A stretch of 64,000 bases of DNA. Origin: Craterilacuibacter sinensis (lineage in GTDB: Bacteria; Pseudomonadota; Gammaproteobacteria; Burkholderiales; Chromobacteriaceae). The stretch is from assembly GCF_009831765.1 (NCBI RefSeq), contig NZ_WSSB01000007.1, positions 137,917 through 201,916 of the forward strand, written 5' to 3'. The notes beneath the pieces are model-generated. The model saw nothing but the letters and a program-made list of their open reading frames with translations, was not told where the DNA came from and searched no databases. Positions 1-9,295 of this stretch are shown here, one piece after another. Within the stretch, counting starts at the first letter, position 1. The number at the start of each line of letters is the position of its first letter. The translations under genes were made by a program, and so were the position numbers.

Positions 1-694
<694 letters not shown>

Positions 695-934
695 ATTATC
701 CTTTCGTGCCGGATGTCCGGCGTGCAGTGCCTGTAGGTTGGCGCTTATTCGGCCCGATGCGAAATCACAACTCTGGGGGCCGTACATCATCGGCACTAAC
801 CAGGCAAAGCGGCGAACAGCGGTCCGAACGAAAGGACATGGCAAGGTCGAAGCTTAATAACGGTCAGGGACGATGAAACTATGCATCCGGAGCCGGCAAT
901 GGAGCGGCAGGCCCGGCGGTGATGTGAGGGGCGC

Positions 935-963
935 AAGATACGCGAAAATACTTGATCTTGCAA
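935..963 (-). promoter_or_regulatory. Candidate sigma70 promoter for rhlE
   Basis: On the minus strand TTGCAA (958-963) and TATCTT (935-940) are separated by 17 bases. Each hexamer matches the consensus at 4 of 6 positions. It lies just downstream of the preceding gene's terminator, where a promoter for rhlE is needed. This is a pattern match only. Confidence 0.35.
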
Positions 964-1076
964 GTGTGTTTTGCAAATAAGGGTGGCTAAGTAGTTGATT
1001 TTCTATCAGCCATTGGCCGGAATGAGAAAAATTTCTAGGTGATGATTTGTGCTGGGCAGTCTGGCGCGCATGGCGC

Positions 1077-1099
1077 AAAAAAGGGCGACCAAGTCGCCC
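1077..1099 (-). terminator. Rho-independent terminator after the aminotransferase gene
   Basis: A 7-bp stem (GGGCGAC / GTCGCCC, 3-base loop) is followed on the minus strand by six T residues. It lies 31 bases past the stop codon of the 1130-2290 gene. Confidence 0.8.
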
Positions 1100-1129
1100 A
1101 AGGGAGGAGAAAATCAACTAAGTCGCCGT

Positions 1130-2290
1130 TCAGGCCAGGTTTTGCTGGCGCAGGGTCTTGAGTGCCTTGACGAAGGCTTGCATTTCAGCCGGTGTGCCCA
1201 GCGTCAGGCGGTTCCAGCCATCGGTATGGTCGAATGGACGGCCCACCATGATATGCAGTTTTTTCATATTCTCGCGATAGGCAGCGCTGCTGCTGTTTAC
1301 GCGGTGGAAAATGAAGTTGGCGTGTGATGGCAGATAGGCCAGCTTCAATTCGTCCAGTGCCTGGGTCACAATCTTGCGCGACTGAGCGGTGGTGCTCAGG
1401 CTCTGGCGGATAAAAGCCGTATCTTGCAGCGAGGCATTGGCGGCGATGGCGGCGGGCAGGTTGGTGTTATCGATGGAGGCCCAGGTATCCAGACGGGCAA
1501 TGATTTCCGGCGCAGCCAGACCGTAACCGATGCGCAGTCCCGCCAGTGCATAGATTTTGGAGAAGGTGCGGGCCACGATCAGGTTTTTCTTGCCGGCCTG
1601 TACCAGACGGGCGGCCGAAGCATAACGTGGATCGGTGACATACTCGTGGTAAGCCTCGTCCACGATAAAGAAGACGCGCTCTGGGGCGGAGTTGATCCAG
1701 GCTTCGATATCGGCGGCCGGGGTGATGGTTGCCGTCGGGTTGTTCGGGTTGCACAGGTAGACCACGCTGACACCGGCAAACTTCTCGGTGGCTGCGCGCA
1801 TGGCTTTCAGGTCGATTGCCAGCGTATCTTTTTGCAGTTTCACCTTGGTAATGGTGGTGCCCATAGGCTCGGCATAAAGTTCGGCGTAGTTGAATGTCGG
1901 ATCCGGGCACACCAGTTGGGTGCCTTTGCCGCAATAGGCATGAATGGCCATCTGGATGACTTCGGAGGAGCCGTTGCCCAGTGTAATTTGCTTGTCGCTC
2001 AGGCCGTTGCCCTTGGCCAGAGTGCTGATAAGTGCTGCGCGGGCATCATCCGGGTAGCGAAAGGCGGCAGGCAACTCGTTGATGATGGCAGCCTGTGCCT
2101 TGGGTGACATGCCCAGCGAGTTTTCGTTGAAGTTGAGCAGCAAAGGGGTCTTGGCGGAAGGGATGAAGACTGCGCTGCCCTGTGTGGCGGCCTGAGCAGG
2201 TGCCGCGATGGCGGCGCGGGAAGCCAGCGTGGAGAGTCCCAGTGCGCCCATAAACAGGCCGGATGATTTAAGCAGTGTACGGCGATCCAT
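1130..2290 (-). CDS. Tat-exported PLP-dependent aminotransferase (HisC-like, fold type I)
   Basis: The 386-residue protein has an aspartate-aminotransferase fold of the histidinol-phosphate aminotransferase type. The PLP lysine is in RTFSKIYALAGLRIGYG, and VYLCNPNNPT and FIVDEAYHEY are the cofactor-contacting loops. The N-terminus DRRTLLKSSGLFMGALGL followed by an Ala-rich stretch is a twin-arginine signal, so the enzyme is probably folded with PLP in the cytoplasm and then exported. That is unusual for HisC, and its role is unlikely to be histidine synthesis; the substrate is unknown. The ATG follows AGGGGA. A perfect FNR-type box and a well-placed -10 lie upstream (2327-2368), suggesting induction at low oxygen. 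It is followed by its own terminator. Confidence 0.82.
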   Translation of the reverse strand: MDRRTLLKSSGLFMGALGLSTLASRAAIAAPAQAATQGSAVFIPSAKTPLLLNFNENSLGMSPKAQAAIINELPAAFRYPDDARAALISTLAKGNGLSDKQITLGNGSSEVIQMAIHAYCGKGTQLVCPDPTFNYAELYAEPMGTTITKVKLQKDTLAIDLKAMRAATEKFAGVSVVYLCNPNNPTATITPAADIEAWINSAPERVFFIVDEAYHEYVTDPRYASAARLVQAGKKNLIVARTFSKIYALAGLRIGYGLAAPEIIARLDTWASIDNTNLPAAIAANASLQDTAFIRQSLSTTAQSRKIVTQALDELKLAYLPSHANFIFHRVNSSSAAYRENMKKLHIMVGRPFDHTDGWNRLTLGTPAEMQAFVKALKTLRQQNLA

Positions 2291-2326
2291 GTTTATCCCC
2301 TAATTTCTCAGAAATGGTGTGCGCTT

Positions 2327-2368
2327 ATTCTGAACGGGAATGCATTGCTAGATATTGATACCTATCAA
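2327..2368 (-). promoter_or_regulatory. FNR/Anr-type class II promoter of the exported aminotransferase
   Basis: TTGATACCTATCAA at 2355-2368 is an exact match to the FNR/Anr consensus TTGAT-N4-ATCAA. On the minus strand a -10-like CAGAAT lies at 2327-2332. With a start site at 2320 the box centre falls at -41.5, the classical class II activating position. The box overlaps the stop codon of the upstream hyi gene. What is seen is the match and spacing; regulation by an FNR homologue is inferred. Confidence 0.65.
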
Positions 2369-3138
2369 ATATTTGATAAAAAGTTCTTCCAAATGAAAGT
2401 GTCGCCTTGCATGCGGTACTCCGCACCACACCAGAAGGGGTAGGGCAGTTTTTGCAATAGGGGGAACAGGGTATCAAAGGGCAGCTTGCCGCTACCGGGT
2501 GCGCCACGCCCCGGGACGTCGGCAAACTGGATGTGGCCGATGCGCGGCCATAAGGCCATCAGTTCGTCCGCCAGTGGCGAGTCCATGCGCGCCATATGAT
2601 AGAGGTCGTATTGCAGCCACAAATTGGGATGATTCACCCTATCCTGCATGCTCAGCATGGCGTGGCTGCTGTCTATCAGGAAGCCGGGCATGTCGAAGCG
2701 GTTGATCGCCTCGAACGTACAGCGTACGCCGATGTCAGCCAGACGGCTGGCGGCCAGCGCAAGATTGCCCGCCAGAGTGTCCAGTGCGGCTTCCGGTGTG
2801 GTATCCGCAGCCAGCCGTCCCGGCAGTATATTGACCGCCTCGACGTTCAGTGCTTGTGCCCAGTCGCAAGCCTGTTGCAGTGCGCGGGCAAATTCGGCCT
2901 CGCGCCCCGGAGTACCGGCCAGCCCTGTGCCGCCTTGCATCAGGTCACCGGCCGGCGCATTAATCAGCACGCAGCGCAAGTGATGCCGGGCGAGCAGGTG
3001 CTGCCATTGCGTCTGCTGCTCGCTATAGGGAAATTGCACTTCTACCGCTTCAAAGCCTGCCTGCGCTACGCGTGCCAGGCGCTCGGCTAAGGGATACTCA
3101 TTTAGCAGCATGGAAACATTGGCCGAAAGCTTCAGCAT
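2365..3138 (-). CDS. hyi: Hydroxypyruvate isomerase (Hyi-like, TIM barrel)
   Basis: The 257-residue protein matches the length of the xylose-isomerase-like TIM-barrel enzyme that interconverts hydroxypyruvate and tartronate semialdehyde. Family landmarks are the start LSANVSMLLNEYPLAERLA, the central glutamate in CTFEAINRFD, QYDLYHMARMD, and GAEYRMQGDT near the C-terminus. The ATG at 3136-3138 lies inside the end of the reductase gene (7-base overlap), so the two are probably translationally coupled. The pair would convert hydroxypyruvate to glycerate through tartronate semialdehyde. Glyoxylate carboligase (gcl), their frequent neighbour, is not in the window. OtnI-type 2-oxo-tetronate isomerase is a close alternative. 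Confidence 0.8.
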   Translation of the reverse strand: MLKLSANVSMLLNEYPLAERLARVAQAGFEAVEVQFPYSEQQTQWQHLLARHHLRCVLINAPAGDLMQGGTGLAGTPGREAEFARALQQACDWAQALNVEAVNILPGRLAADTTPEAALDTLAGNLALAASRLADIGVRCTFEAINRFDMPGFLIDSSHAMLSMQDRVNHPNLWLQYDLYHMARMDSPLADELMALWPRIGHIQFADVPGRGAPGSGKLPFDTLFPLLQKLPYPFWCGAEYRMQGDTFIWKNFLSNI

Positions 3139-4004
3139 GATATCGCGCCATAGCTATTGATCAGTGAGGACAGGTCGGCATCGGCAAAGCCGCTGGCCGC
3201 ATGGCGTGCCATCAATTCCCGCGCGCGCTGCGCCAGCGGCAAGCTTGCATCGCAGCCTTCTGCCAGTGCCAGGGCATTGTCCAGATCCTTAAGCAGAGTC
3301 GAGACTTTCCATTGCACCGGCTCGAAGCGCCCTTCAGCCATACGCGGCGCCAGAATCTGTAAAGGGAGCGAGTCGGCAAAACCGCCTGCCAGCGCAGGCG
3401 CCAGCGCGCGGGCATCAACACCGCTGCGCGTGGCCAGGTGGACGGCTTCGGCAATCAGCAAGGCATTGCTGGCGACAATCAGCTGGTTGCATAGCTTGCT
3501 GGTCTGTCCGGCGCCTACCTCGCCCATGTGGGTCAGCCTTTGCGCCAGCGGCAAAGTCAGCGGGCGCAGTCGTGCCACATCCTCTTCGCGTCCCCCTGCC
3601 ATGATGATAAGACGTCCTTGTTCGGCACCTTGGGTGCCGCCGGAGACCGGGGCATCAACCCAGTGCATGCCCTTTGTCTGGTGTAGCTGCCGCGCCATTT
3701 CGCGGGTCAGGATGGGCGAGATGCTGGAAAAATCGACCAGCAATTGGTCGCGGCGGCCCGCGCTAGCGATGCCTTGTTCTCCGAACACGATGTCTTGCAT
3801 GGCTGCGCCATCCGATACGCAACACATGATGATGTCTGCACGGCATGCAGCCGCCGGTGTCGCCACCCATTGCGCGTGCGCGGGCAGTGCTAGCTCGGGG
3901 CGCGGCGTGCGGTTCCATAACAAGAGTTGATGGCCGGCGGCACTCAGGCGCCGGCTCATGCGTGAACCCATCAGGCCGAGGCCGAGAAATGCAATGGTCG
4001 CCAT
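3132..4004 (-). CDS. NAD(P)-dependent 2-hydroxy-3-oxopropionate reductase-like (GarR/GlxR family)
   Basis: The 290-residue beta-hydroxyacid dehydrogenase starts with the Rossmann motif FLGLGLMGSRMSRRL. It carries the substrate-binding DAPVSGGTQGAEQG loop and the catalytic lysine in GAGQTSKLCNQLI, at the usual family length. The partner gene encodes hydroxypyruvate isomerase, so tartronate semialdehyde reduction to D-glycerate is the best guess. The same family includes 3-hydroxyisobutyrate dehydrogenases, so the substrate is not certain. I chose the ATG at 4002-4004 because the Rossmann strand begins directly after it; the frame stays open far upstream but that extension has no family features. 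Confidence 0.75.
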   Translation of the reverse strand: MATIAFLGLGLMGSRMSRRLSAAGHQLLLWNRTPRPELALPAHAQWVATPAAACRADIIMCCVSDGAAMQDIVFGEQGIASAGRRDQLLVDFSSISPILTREMARQLHQTKGMHWVDAPVSGGTQGAEQGRLIIMAGGREEDVARLRPLTLPLAQRLTHMGEVGAGQTSKLCNQLIVASNALLIAEAVHLATRSGVDARALAPALAGGFADSLPLQILAPRMAEGRFEPVQWKVSTLLKDLDNALALAEGCDASLPLAQRARELMARHAASGFADADLSSLINSYGAISC

Positions 4005-4136
4005 AGGAAAGTCTGTGATGCGATAGTTGATGTGGGTTATGTTAATCAGGATGGCTGCCAATGTCATTACTTGGCGGATGGCTTCTGTTGTAGCGCTGCT
4101 TTCGCTAGAATGCGCTCTTTTTTCGGAGGTCGAGCC

Positions 4137-4970
4137 ATGGCTATGCAGTACGCCGTCCAGCGTTATGCCGCAACCCGCCCATGGGCCAAGCGTGCGGGAC
4201 AAATCTTCAGCCAGACGCTGAAAATGGAGCAGGCCAGTGAAGAACTGGCCGAAGTGGCCCGCCGCGAACTGGACCGTGCCGCTCAGGTTTTTCCGGTGCC
4301 GGATGCTGCGCGCCATAGCGAGGGTTTGTTGGCCTTGGCGTATGGCTGCTTTGTGCGTGAAGGACGGGTGATTGTCCATTTTGAGCCGGCGCTGACCGCT
4401 GCGCTGGCGCATACCCGCTTGCCATCCAATCTGCCGGATACCTTGGCCTTGCCGGCACGCGCCTGTTTTGTGCATGTCGATGGACTGGGCGGTGCCTGCC
4501 TGTATCACGACGAAGCCGATGCCGCGCTGGATCTGGTATTGATGGGTGACACGCTGGGGCTGGATTCCACCTCATGGCTGGTCGAGGCCGAGGTGATTGC
4601 ATCGTTGCGCATCAGTTATCCGGGTGAACTGGCCGAGCAAATTGCAGCAGTAGATGAGGCCTGGCAGCCTTTGCTGGCGGCGGTAATCAATGGTCTGGCG
4701 CTGATGACGCAGCCGCGCGCCAGTCTGGTGCGCACATGGGAAAGCGCCGCGCCGCAAGAGATGGTGGTACAGGCTAATGATGAAACCAGCCACAAAGCCA
4801 GACAAAAGGCGCGCAGCATGCTGCTGAAAGAGGGATTTTCCGAAGTGTCGTATTGCCGCGTCGAGGATTTACCTGCTCTGGACGCACCGCAAACCCAGGG
4901 TTACTGGCGGCGTCAGGCTTTTGGTGAAGGCAAGGCGCATTCGCGTCTGGTCTGGGTGCTGCCGCGCTAA
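4137..4970 (+). CDS. Hypothetical protein, 277 aa
   Basis: I do not recognise the family. The ATG follows a strong GGAGG at 4126-4130, and codon use resembles the neighbours, so the gene is very likely real. The protein appears soluble, with no signal peptide or membrane segment. It has a basic N-terminus (RPWAKRAGQIF), an acidic middle part rich in Asp, Ala and Leu, and a basic tail ending WRRQAFGEGKAHSRLVWVLPR. It is transcribed divergently from the glxR-hyi pair and ends 53 bases before ftsK, so it may be co-transcribed with ftsK. No function is proposed. Confidence 0.7.
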   Translation: MAMQYAVQRYAATRPWAKRAGQIFSQTLKMEQASEELAEVARRELDRAAQVFPVPDAARHSEGLLALAYGCFVREGRVIVHFEPALTAALAHTRLPSNLPDTLALPARACFVHVDGLGGACLYHDEADAALDLVLMGDTLGLDSTSWLVEAEVIASLRISYPGELAEQIAAVDEAWQPLLAAVINGLALMTQPRASLVRTWESAAPQEMVVQANDETSHKARQKARSMLLKEGFSEVSYCRVEDLPALDAPQTQGYWRRQAFGEGKAHSRLVWVLPR

Positions 4971-5023
4971 GGCATGGCGGCTGACGTAAAGGCCGCTGCT
5001 CGCGTACAATCATTTCTCCTGTA

Positions 5024-7819
5024 TTGATTCTTTTCCGGGTTTTGTTGATGCTGTTGGCCTTTATTGCGGTGGTGGTGCTAGGCGGTGCGGCGGGTGCCTT
5101 CTGGCTGGTGAAAAGCGGACGCCTGCGCCTTGCCTGGCTGCGGGCGCTGAAGCTGCGTGTGTTTGGTTTTATCTATGCGTCGGAAGCGCGTGATCAGCCA
5201 GATGACTGGAGCCCGAGGCAGACGCTGCCGCATCAGCTCTCCGGCATACGGGTCGAACCGGAGGTCGCACAGGCCGAGGCTTTGCCTGTGCGCGCTGCCG
5301 GACAAGCCCCGCTTAACGCCAAGCCTGTGCTGCAGGGCGGGGCAGAGACTGCTGCAGCCGGCGTAAGGCGCGACTTGCCGGCGGCGGAAATCATTACCAC
5401 CTTGCCGCGTCATTTGCGCAAGAAGCCGGAGCCGGTGCAGGCCAAGCCCCGGCGTAGCGATATTCCGGTGATCGGTCTGCAAGACGTGCAGCAAAATATG
5501 GCCGAGAGTGCGCGCCGTCAGCGTCTGGCGGCCAGAAACGAGCGCCGGCTTGTCCCTGACGAGACGTTGCCGCTGATTGATCCTGCCAGCGTGCGCGAAA
5601 ATATCAAGGAGTTGCACCCGCCACGGGCCGTGGTGAAAAAACCCTCCTTGCCCTTGGTCGATGTGGTACGGCCGGCTAAAACAGCACCGCCCACCGCGCA
5701 GCCTGGGCTCAAGTTAAGCGGCAAGGTGCTGGATGCGCCGTTCCGTCCGGCTGCTGAAGTGGTGTCACGGCAGCCCGTTACCCCAGCGCCAGTCTTTCCT
5801 GCGCACGTACGCGTTGACGTGCCACCAGCGGATGAGGCGCCGCTGATGCCGGCCGATGCGCCAGCTTCTTCGCCGTTTGCACCTGTGCCGGTTGCCGAGT
5901 CGTTTCCTGAGATTGTGCAGGCTGACGCAGCCGTGCAGCTTGAGGCGGCACCGTCCGTGCAACCGATTGTGGCCATGCCGCCAGCGCCGGTGTATCAAGC
6001 TGCTGCGCTTGAGCCTGCGGCCATTACGCCGCCTGCCCCTGTCTGCGAGGTGCAGCAAGCGGGCGTCGCTGTCGGGCCTGCCCCTGTTGTGCCTCCTCTT
6101 GTCCCGCTGTCTGTTGCTCCTTCGGCCCCTGTGCAACAAGCCGATGTGGTGTGGCATCTGATCGAAGATGCGCCAGAGCCAGAACCAGTGGCTGCGCCCG
6201 CCGCGCTGGTGTGGCAGATGCTGGACGAGCCGGCTCAGCCGCTAAGTTCTGCAGCCTCGCTTGCCGAAGGTAGTGTCGCACTTGCGCCTGCGGCTTCCGT
6301 CCAGAGTGCCGCAGTGCGCATGCCTGCTTATCATGCGATTCCCTTGCCGTCTCTGGGCTTGCTGCGTCCGGCCGAAGAAAAGAGCACGGTGTGCAACGAA
6401 GAGATGCTGCTGGAGCGTGGCATCGTGATCGAGGAGCGCCTGGCCGAATTCAAGGTCAAGGTTTCGGTGGTCGATGCCTATGCAGGCCCAGTGATTACCC
6501 GTTATGAAGTCGAACCGGCAGTCGGGGTGCGCGGTAATCAGGTGGTCAACCTGATGAAGGATTTGTCGCGCGCGCTGGGGTTGGCCTCCATTCGCGTGGT
6601 GGAAACCATACCCGGCAAGACCTGCATGGGGCTGGAATTGCCCAACCCGACGCGGCAGATGATACGGCTGTCCGAGATCCTTTCCGCCGACGTTTTTCAG
6701 GATTCGCGCTCCAAGCTGACCCTGTGCCTGGGGCAGGATATTACCGGTGCGCCGGTGGTGATGGATCTGGCCAAAGCACCGCACCTGCTGGTGGCCGGTA
6801 CCACGGGCTCGGGCAAGTCGGTTGGCGTGAACGCCATGATTGCGTCCGTCCTGTATAAGGCGACGCCGGAGGAAGTGCGCTTCATCATGATCGATCCCAA
6901 GATGCTGGAGCTGTCGGTTTACAACGATATTCCGCATCTGCTGGCACCGGTGGTCACCGATATGAAGCTGGCGGCCAATGCGCTGAACTGGTGTGTCGGC
7001 GAAATGGACAAGCGCTACCGCCTGATGAGCGCATTAGGTGTGCGCAACCTCGCCGGTTACAACCAGAAAGTGCGCGAGGCCGAGGCGCGTGGCCAGCGTC
7101 TGACCAATCCGTTTACCGTGACCCCGGACGATCCCGAGCCGCTGGAGCATCTGCCCTTTATCGTGGTGGTGGTGGACGAGTTCGCCGACCTGATGATGGT
7201 GGCTGGCAAAAAAATTGAAGAGCTGATCGCGCGTCTGGCACAAAAAGCGCGCGCGGCCGGTATTCACCTGATTCTGGCCACCCAGCGCCCGTCGGTGGAT
7301 GTGATTACCGGCCTGATCAAGGCCAATATTCCGACTCGTATTGCGTTCCAGGTGTCGAGCAAGATAGACAGCCGCACCATTCTTGACCAGATGGGGGCCG
7401 AGAGCCTGCTGGGACAGGGCGATATGCTGTTCCTGCCGCCGGGTACCGGCTACCCGCAGCGGGTGCATGGTGCCTTCGTCACTGACGACGAAGTGCATGC
7501 AGTTGTCGAGCATCTCAAGCAATATGGCGAGCCGGACTATATCGACGGTATTTTGACCGGTGAAGCGGTGGCGGATGACGAGTCGCAGGCGGCTGGCGCG
7601 TCGGCTCAGCGCGCCAGTGAAACCGATCCGCTGTACGACGAGGCGGTCGAGATTGTGCTGCGTACGCGCAAGGCGTCGATCTCGTCGGTGCAGCGCCAGT
7701 TGCGTATAGGCTACAACCGGGCGGCGCGCCTGATTGAGGAGATGGAGGCATCCGGCATTGTGAGTGCGATGGAAAACAACGGCAACCGCACGGTGCTGGT
7801 GCCGCAACGCGAGTTTTAA
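5024..7819 (+). CDS. ftsK: DNA translocase FtsK, short-membrane-domain form
   Basis: This hexameric dsDNA pump aligns and resolves sister chromosomes at the septum through XerCD/dif. The 931-residue frame has one membrane segment (about residues 5-28), a long Pro/Ala/Val-rich linker (about 40-450), the RecA-like motor with Walker A GTTGSGKS near residue 592 and Walker [12 protein letters not shown] near 717, and a C-terminal winged-helix gamma domain (last 65 residues, [22 protein letters not shown]) that reads KOPS. Classical FtsK has four membrane helices, so this resembles the second FtsK of Neisseriales or SftA. The start is uncertain: TTG at 5024 has no good ribosome site, and ATG at 5048 is an alternative. 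Confidence 0.88.
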   Translation: MILFRVLLMLLAFIAVVVLGGAAGAFWLVKSGRLRLAWLRALKLRVFGFIYASEARDQPDDWSPRQTLPHQLSGIRVEPEVAQAEALPVRAAGQAPLNAKPVLQGGAETAAAGVRRDLPAAEIITTLPRHLRKKPEPVQAKPRRSDIPVIGLQDVQQNMAESARRQRLAARNERRLVPDETLPLIDPASVRENIKELHPPRAVVKKPSLPLVDVVRPAKTAPPTAQPGLKLSGKVLDAPFRPAAEVVSRQPVTPAPVFPAHVRVDVPPADEAPLMPADAPASSPFAPVPVAESFPEIVQADAAVQLEAAPSVQPIVAMPPAPVYQAAALEPAAITPPAPVCEVQQAGVAVGPAPVVPPLVPLSVAPSAPVQQADVVWHLIEDAPEPEPVAAPAALVWQMLDEPAQPLSSAASLAEGSVALAPAASVQSAAVRMPAYHAIPLPSLGLLRPAEEKSTVCNEEMLLERGIVIEERLAEFKVKVSVVDAYAGPVITRYEVEPAVGVRGNQVVNLMKDLSRALGLASIRVVETIPGKTCMGLELPNPTRQMIRLSEILSADVFQDSRSKLTLCLGQDITGAPVVMDLAKAPHLLVAGTTGSGKSVGVNAMIASVLYKATPEEVRFIMIDPKMLELSVYNDIPHLLAPVVTDMKLAANALNWCVGEMDKRYRLMSALGVRNLAGYNQKVREAEARGQRLTNPFTVTPDDPEPLEHLPFIVVVVDEFADLMMVAGKKIEELIARLAQKARAAGIHLILATQRPSVDVITGLIKANIPTRIAFQVSSKIDSRTILDQMGAESLLGQGDMLFLPPGTGYPQRVHGAFVTDDEVHAVVEHLKQYGEPDYIDGILTGEAVADDESQAAGASAQRASETDPLYDEAVEIVLRTRKASISSVQRQLRIGYNRAARLIEEMEASGIVSAMENNGNRTVLVPQREF

Positions 7820-7828
7820 GCGTGCATA

Positions 7829-7854
7829 AAGAAGCCGGCGAAAGCCGGCTTCTT
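7829..7854. terminator. Bidirectional terminator after ftsK
   Basis: An 11-bp perfect stem (AAGAAGCCGGC / GCCGGCTTCTT) has a GAAA loop and lies 9 bases past the ftsK stop. T-rich bases follow on either strand, so it can also end transcripts of the small minus-strand gene at 7860-7985. Confidence 0.75.
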
Positions 7855-7859
7855 GAGTT

Positions 7860-7985
7860 TCAGGTGTGGCGTCCGATGCGGTGGCGTACCGGTAACGGGC
7901 TGATGCGGGGTGGTGAGGTTTTGGCTTTTCCCTGACGCGTAAACAACAGGCCGGGCAGGGGGCTGCTTGGCGGCTGGTTTTTCAT
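7860..7985 (-). CDS. Possible small protein, 41 aa
   Basis: This short frame begins MKNQPPSSPLPGLLFTRQGK and is rich in proline and basic residues. The ATG at 7983-7985 is preceded by a clean AGGAG at a 7-base spacing. The stop lies against the shared terminator at 7829-7854, so the transcription unit is complete in miniature. There is no membrane segment and I recognise no family. Support is the ribosome site plus terminator placement only; conservation in relatives would decide. Confidence 0.4.
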   Translation of the reverse strand: MKNQPPSSPLPGLLFTRQGKAKTSPPRISPLPVRHRIGRHT

Positions 7986-8068
7986 CACTGAACTCCTGTG
8001 TACGATGCGAAGCAGAGGCTTCGCTTTCTTGTTCTGGCACATGCAAGCAGGCAGGGCAAGGCAGACAC

Positions 8069-8093
8069 AAAAAACGCGACACAAGGTCGCGTT
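8069..8093 (-). terminator. Terminator of the 46-residue membrane peptide gene
   Basis: An 8-bp stem (AACGCGAC / GTCGCGTT, 5-base loop) is followed on the minus strand by six T residues. It lies 22 bases past the stop of the 8115-8255 gene. Confidence 0.8.
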
Positions 8094-8114
8094 AATTGGC
8101 TGTGCCGATGGCGT

Positions 8115-8255
8115 TTAGCGCATGGGACGGCGGCGCGTTTGTTCGCGCTCGCGGATGCGTATCGGGATCAGTTTGGGCGCCGGCTTGCGTGGCAGAGTGA
8201 AAAAAAGCACCAAGGCGATGGCCAGTGCCAGGAAAACTGGAGTCAGCATGTCCAT
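8115..8255 (-). CDS. Small single-pass membrane protein, 46 aa
   Basis: The predicted peptide starts MDMLTPVFLALAIALVLFF: one membrane helix (about residues 5-21), then a strongly basic, proline-containing cytoplasmic tail ending in REREQTRRRPMR. The ATG follows AGGGGA at 10 bases, and a good terminator follows the stop, so it looks like a complete monocistronic gene. It is too short for most annotation pipelines. No function is assigned. A second ATG two codons downstream could also serve as start. Confidence 0.55.
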   Translation of the reverse strand: MDMLTPVFLALAIALVLFFTLPRKPAPKLIPIRIREREQTRRRPMR

Positions 8256-8346
8256 ATGGAAGTCCCCTCTATTGGCCTCAGGGCAGTTGCCCTGACTATT
8301 TGAGTGTGGGTGCACTGTGTGCCCGCTGCAAGGGCGCAGATAGAAT

Positions 8347-8955
8347 TTATTTGGCTTCCCAGGAAAATACTGGCAGGCTCAAGTGCCAGCGCAGCGCCAG
8401 CATGCGCAGTGTCACGCCCACCACAAAGCCGGTCGTTATGGTGATGCCCTCCGGAATGCCTAGCTTACTCATCAATAGATAAGCCAGCGCCACAATAAAC
8501 GACACGCTGGCATACAGTTCCTGACGGAAGACCACCGGTACACGGTTGCACAGTACGTCACGGATCACGCCACCGGCGATGCCGGTAATCATGCCGGCCA
8601 TGATGATGACTGGTTCCGCATACTTCATTTCCAGCGCCACGCTACAGCCTATCAGGGTGAAGGCAACCAGTCCCAGTGCATCCAGAAACAGGAAAACTGG
8701 CGACAGGCGGTGGATGGTGCGTGCCAGCGGGATCGCGGCCATACCGGCGAACAGTACCAGATAAATGTATTCGGGGTGCTGCGTCCAGCCTATGGGAAAG
8801 CGGCCCAGTACGATATCGCGCACGGTGCCGCCACCTAACGCGGTCAAAAAGGCAATGACGGCAACGCCGAAAATATCCATATTGCGCCGGCCTGCCGCCA
8901 GGGCGCCGGTCATGGCTTCGGCCGTAATGGCTATCAGGTAGATAATGGTCAGCAT
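8347..8955 (-). CDS. TRIC-type channel family protein (UPF0126, YadS/YicG-like)
   Basis: The 202-residue inner-membrane protein has about seven hydrophobic helices and two copies of the signature Gly-Gly-x-x-Arg-Asp loop (ALGGGTVRDIVLG near residue 42, GIAGGVIRDVLCN near 128), the internal repeat of the bacterial TRIC-like/UPF0126 family. Related proteins form trimeric cation channels. It stands alone between the small membrane peptide gene and tRNA-Ser. Family assignment is firm; the physiological ion and role are not known from sequence. Confidence 0.85.
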   Translation of the reverse strand: MLTIIYLIAITAEAMTGALAAGRRNMDIFGVAVIAFLTALGGGTVRDIVLGRFPIGWTQHPEYIYLVLFAGMAAIPLARTIHRLSPVFLFLDALGLVAFTLIGCSVALEMKYAEPVIIMAGMITGIAGGVIRDVLCNRVPVVFRQELYASVSFIVALAYLLMSKLGIPEGITITTGFVVGVTLRMLALRWHLSLPVFSWEAK

Positions 8956-9295
8956 GGATGGTGTTTTTGCTTAAATCGCGTGAAATATAGAGCCCTAGTC
9001 AGGGGGTGTCGATGGTAGTGTTCGCTTATGGGCAAGTCAACTGCAGAGGCGCGTAATGGTAAGACGCACCGCGATATGGTCAGGAGCTTGACGAAAAATG
9101 CGTGCGCCGTTCTCCGTCTGGCGGGTATGTCGCGTTTGCCGGATTTGCAGTTGCGTCTGTTTGGGGCGGATTTGGGGCAGAGTAATCCGTCTTAATCTGC
9201 GTTACCCTGGCCGTCGGACAAAACAAAACCCGCCGTAAACCTTTGTCAATCAAGCCTTGCGGCTGATTTTACTGGGTTTCGGCGGGCTTGAATTT
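8956..9295. other. Intergenic region between the TRIC gene and tRNA-Ser
   Basis: This stretch contains the upstream region of the TRIC gene and the probable terminator of tRNA-Ser at 9221-9286. A 55-codon plus-strand frame (9028-9195) has no ribosome site and is not called. Nothing else is seen. Confidence 0.5.
9221..9286 (-). terminator. Probable terminator of tRNA-Ser
   Basis: On the minus strand CCCGCCG-AAACC and GGTTT-A-CGGCGGG can pair around a loop of about 32 bases that contains a small inner hairpin. The structure is followed by TTTTGTTTTG. The long loop lowers confidence. Confidence 0.55.

Larger units (their letters stand above)
695..1129. other. Intergenic region upstream of rhlE
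   Basis: No gene is supported in these 435 bases. They hold the terminator of the aminotransferase gene at 1077-1099 and a candidate promoter for rhlE at 935-963. If that promoter is used, rhlE mRNA has a 5' leader of over 200 nt, as cold-inducible helicase genes often do. Short frames on both strands lack ribosome sites. Confidence 0.5.

Noticed and set aside
9028..9195. 55-codon plus-strand frame starting MGKSTAEARNGK
   Set aside because: No ribosome site, no family resemblance, and it lies in the upstream region of the divergent TRIC gene.
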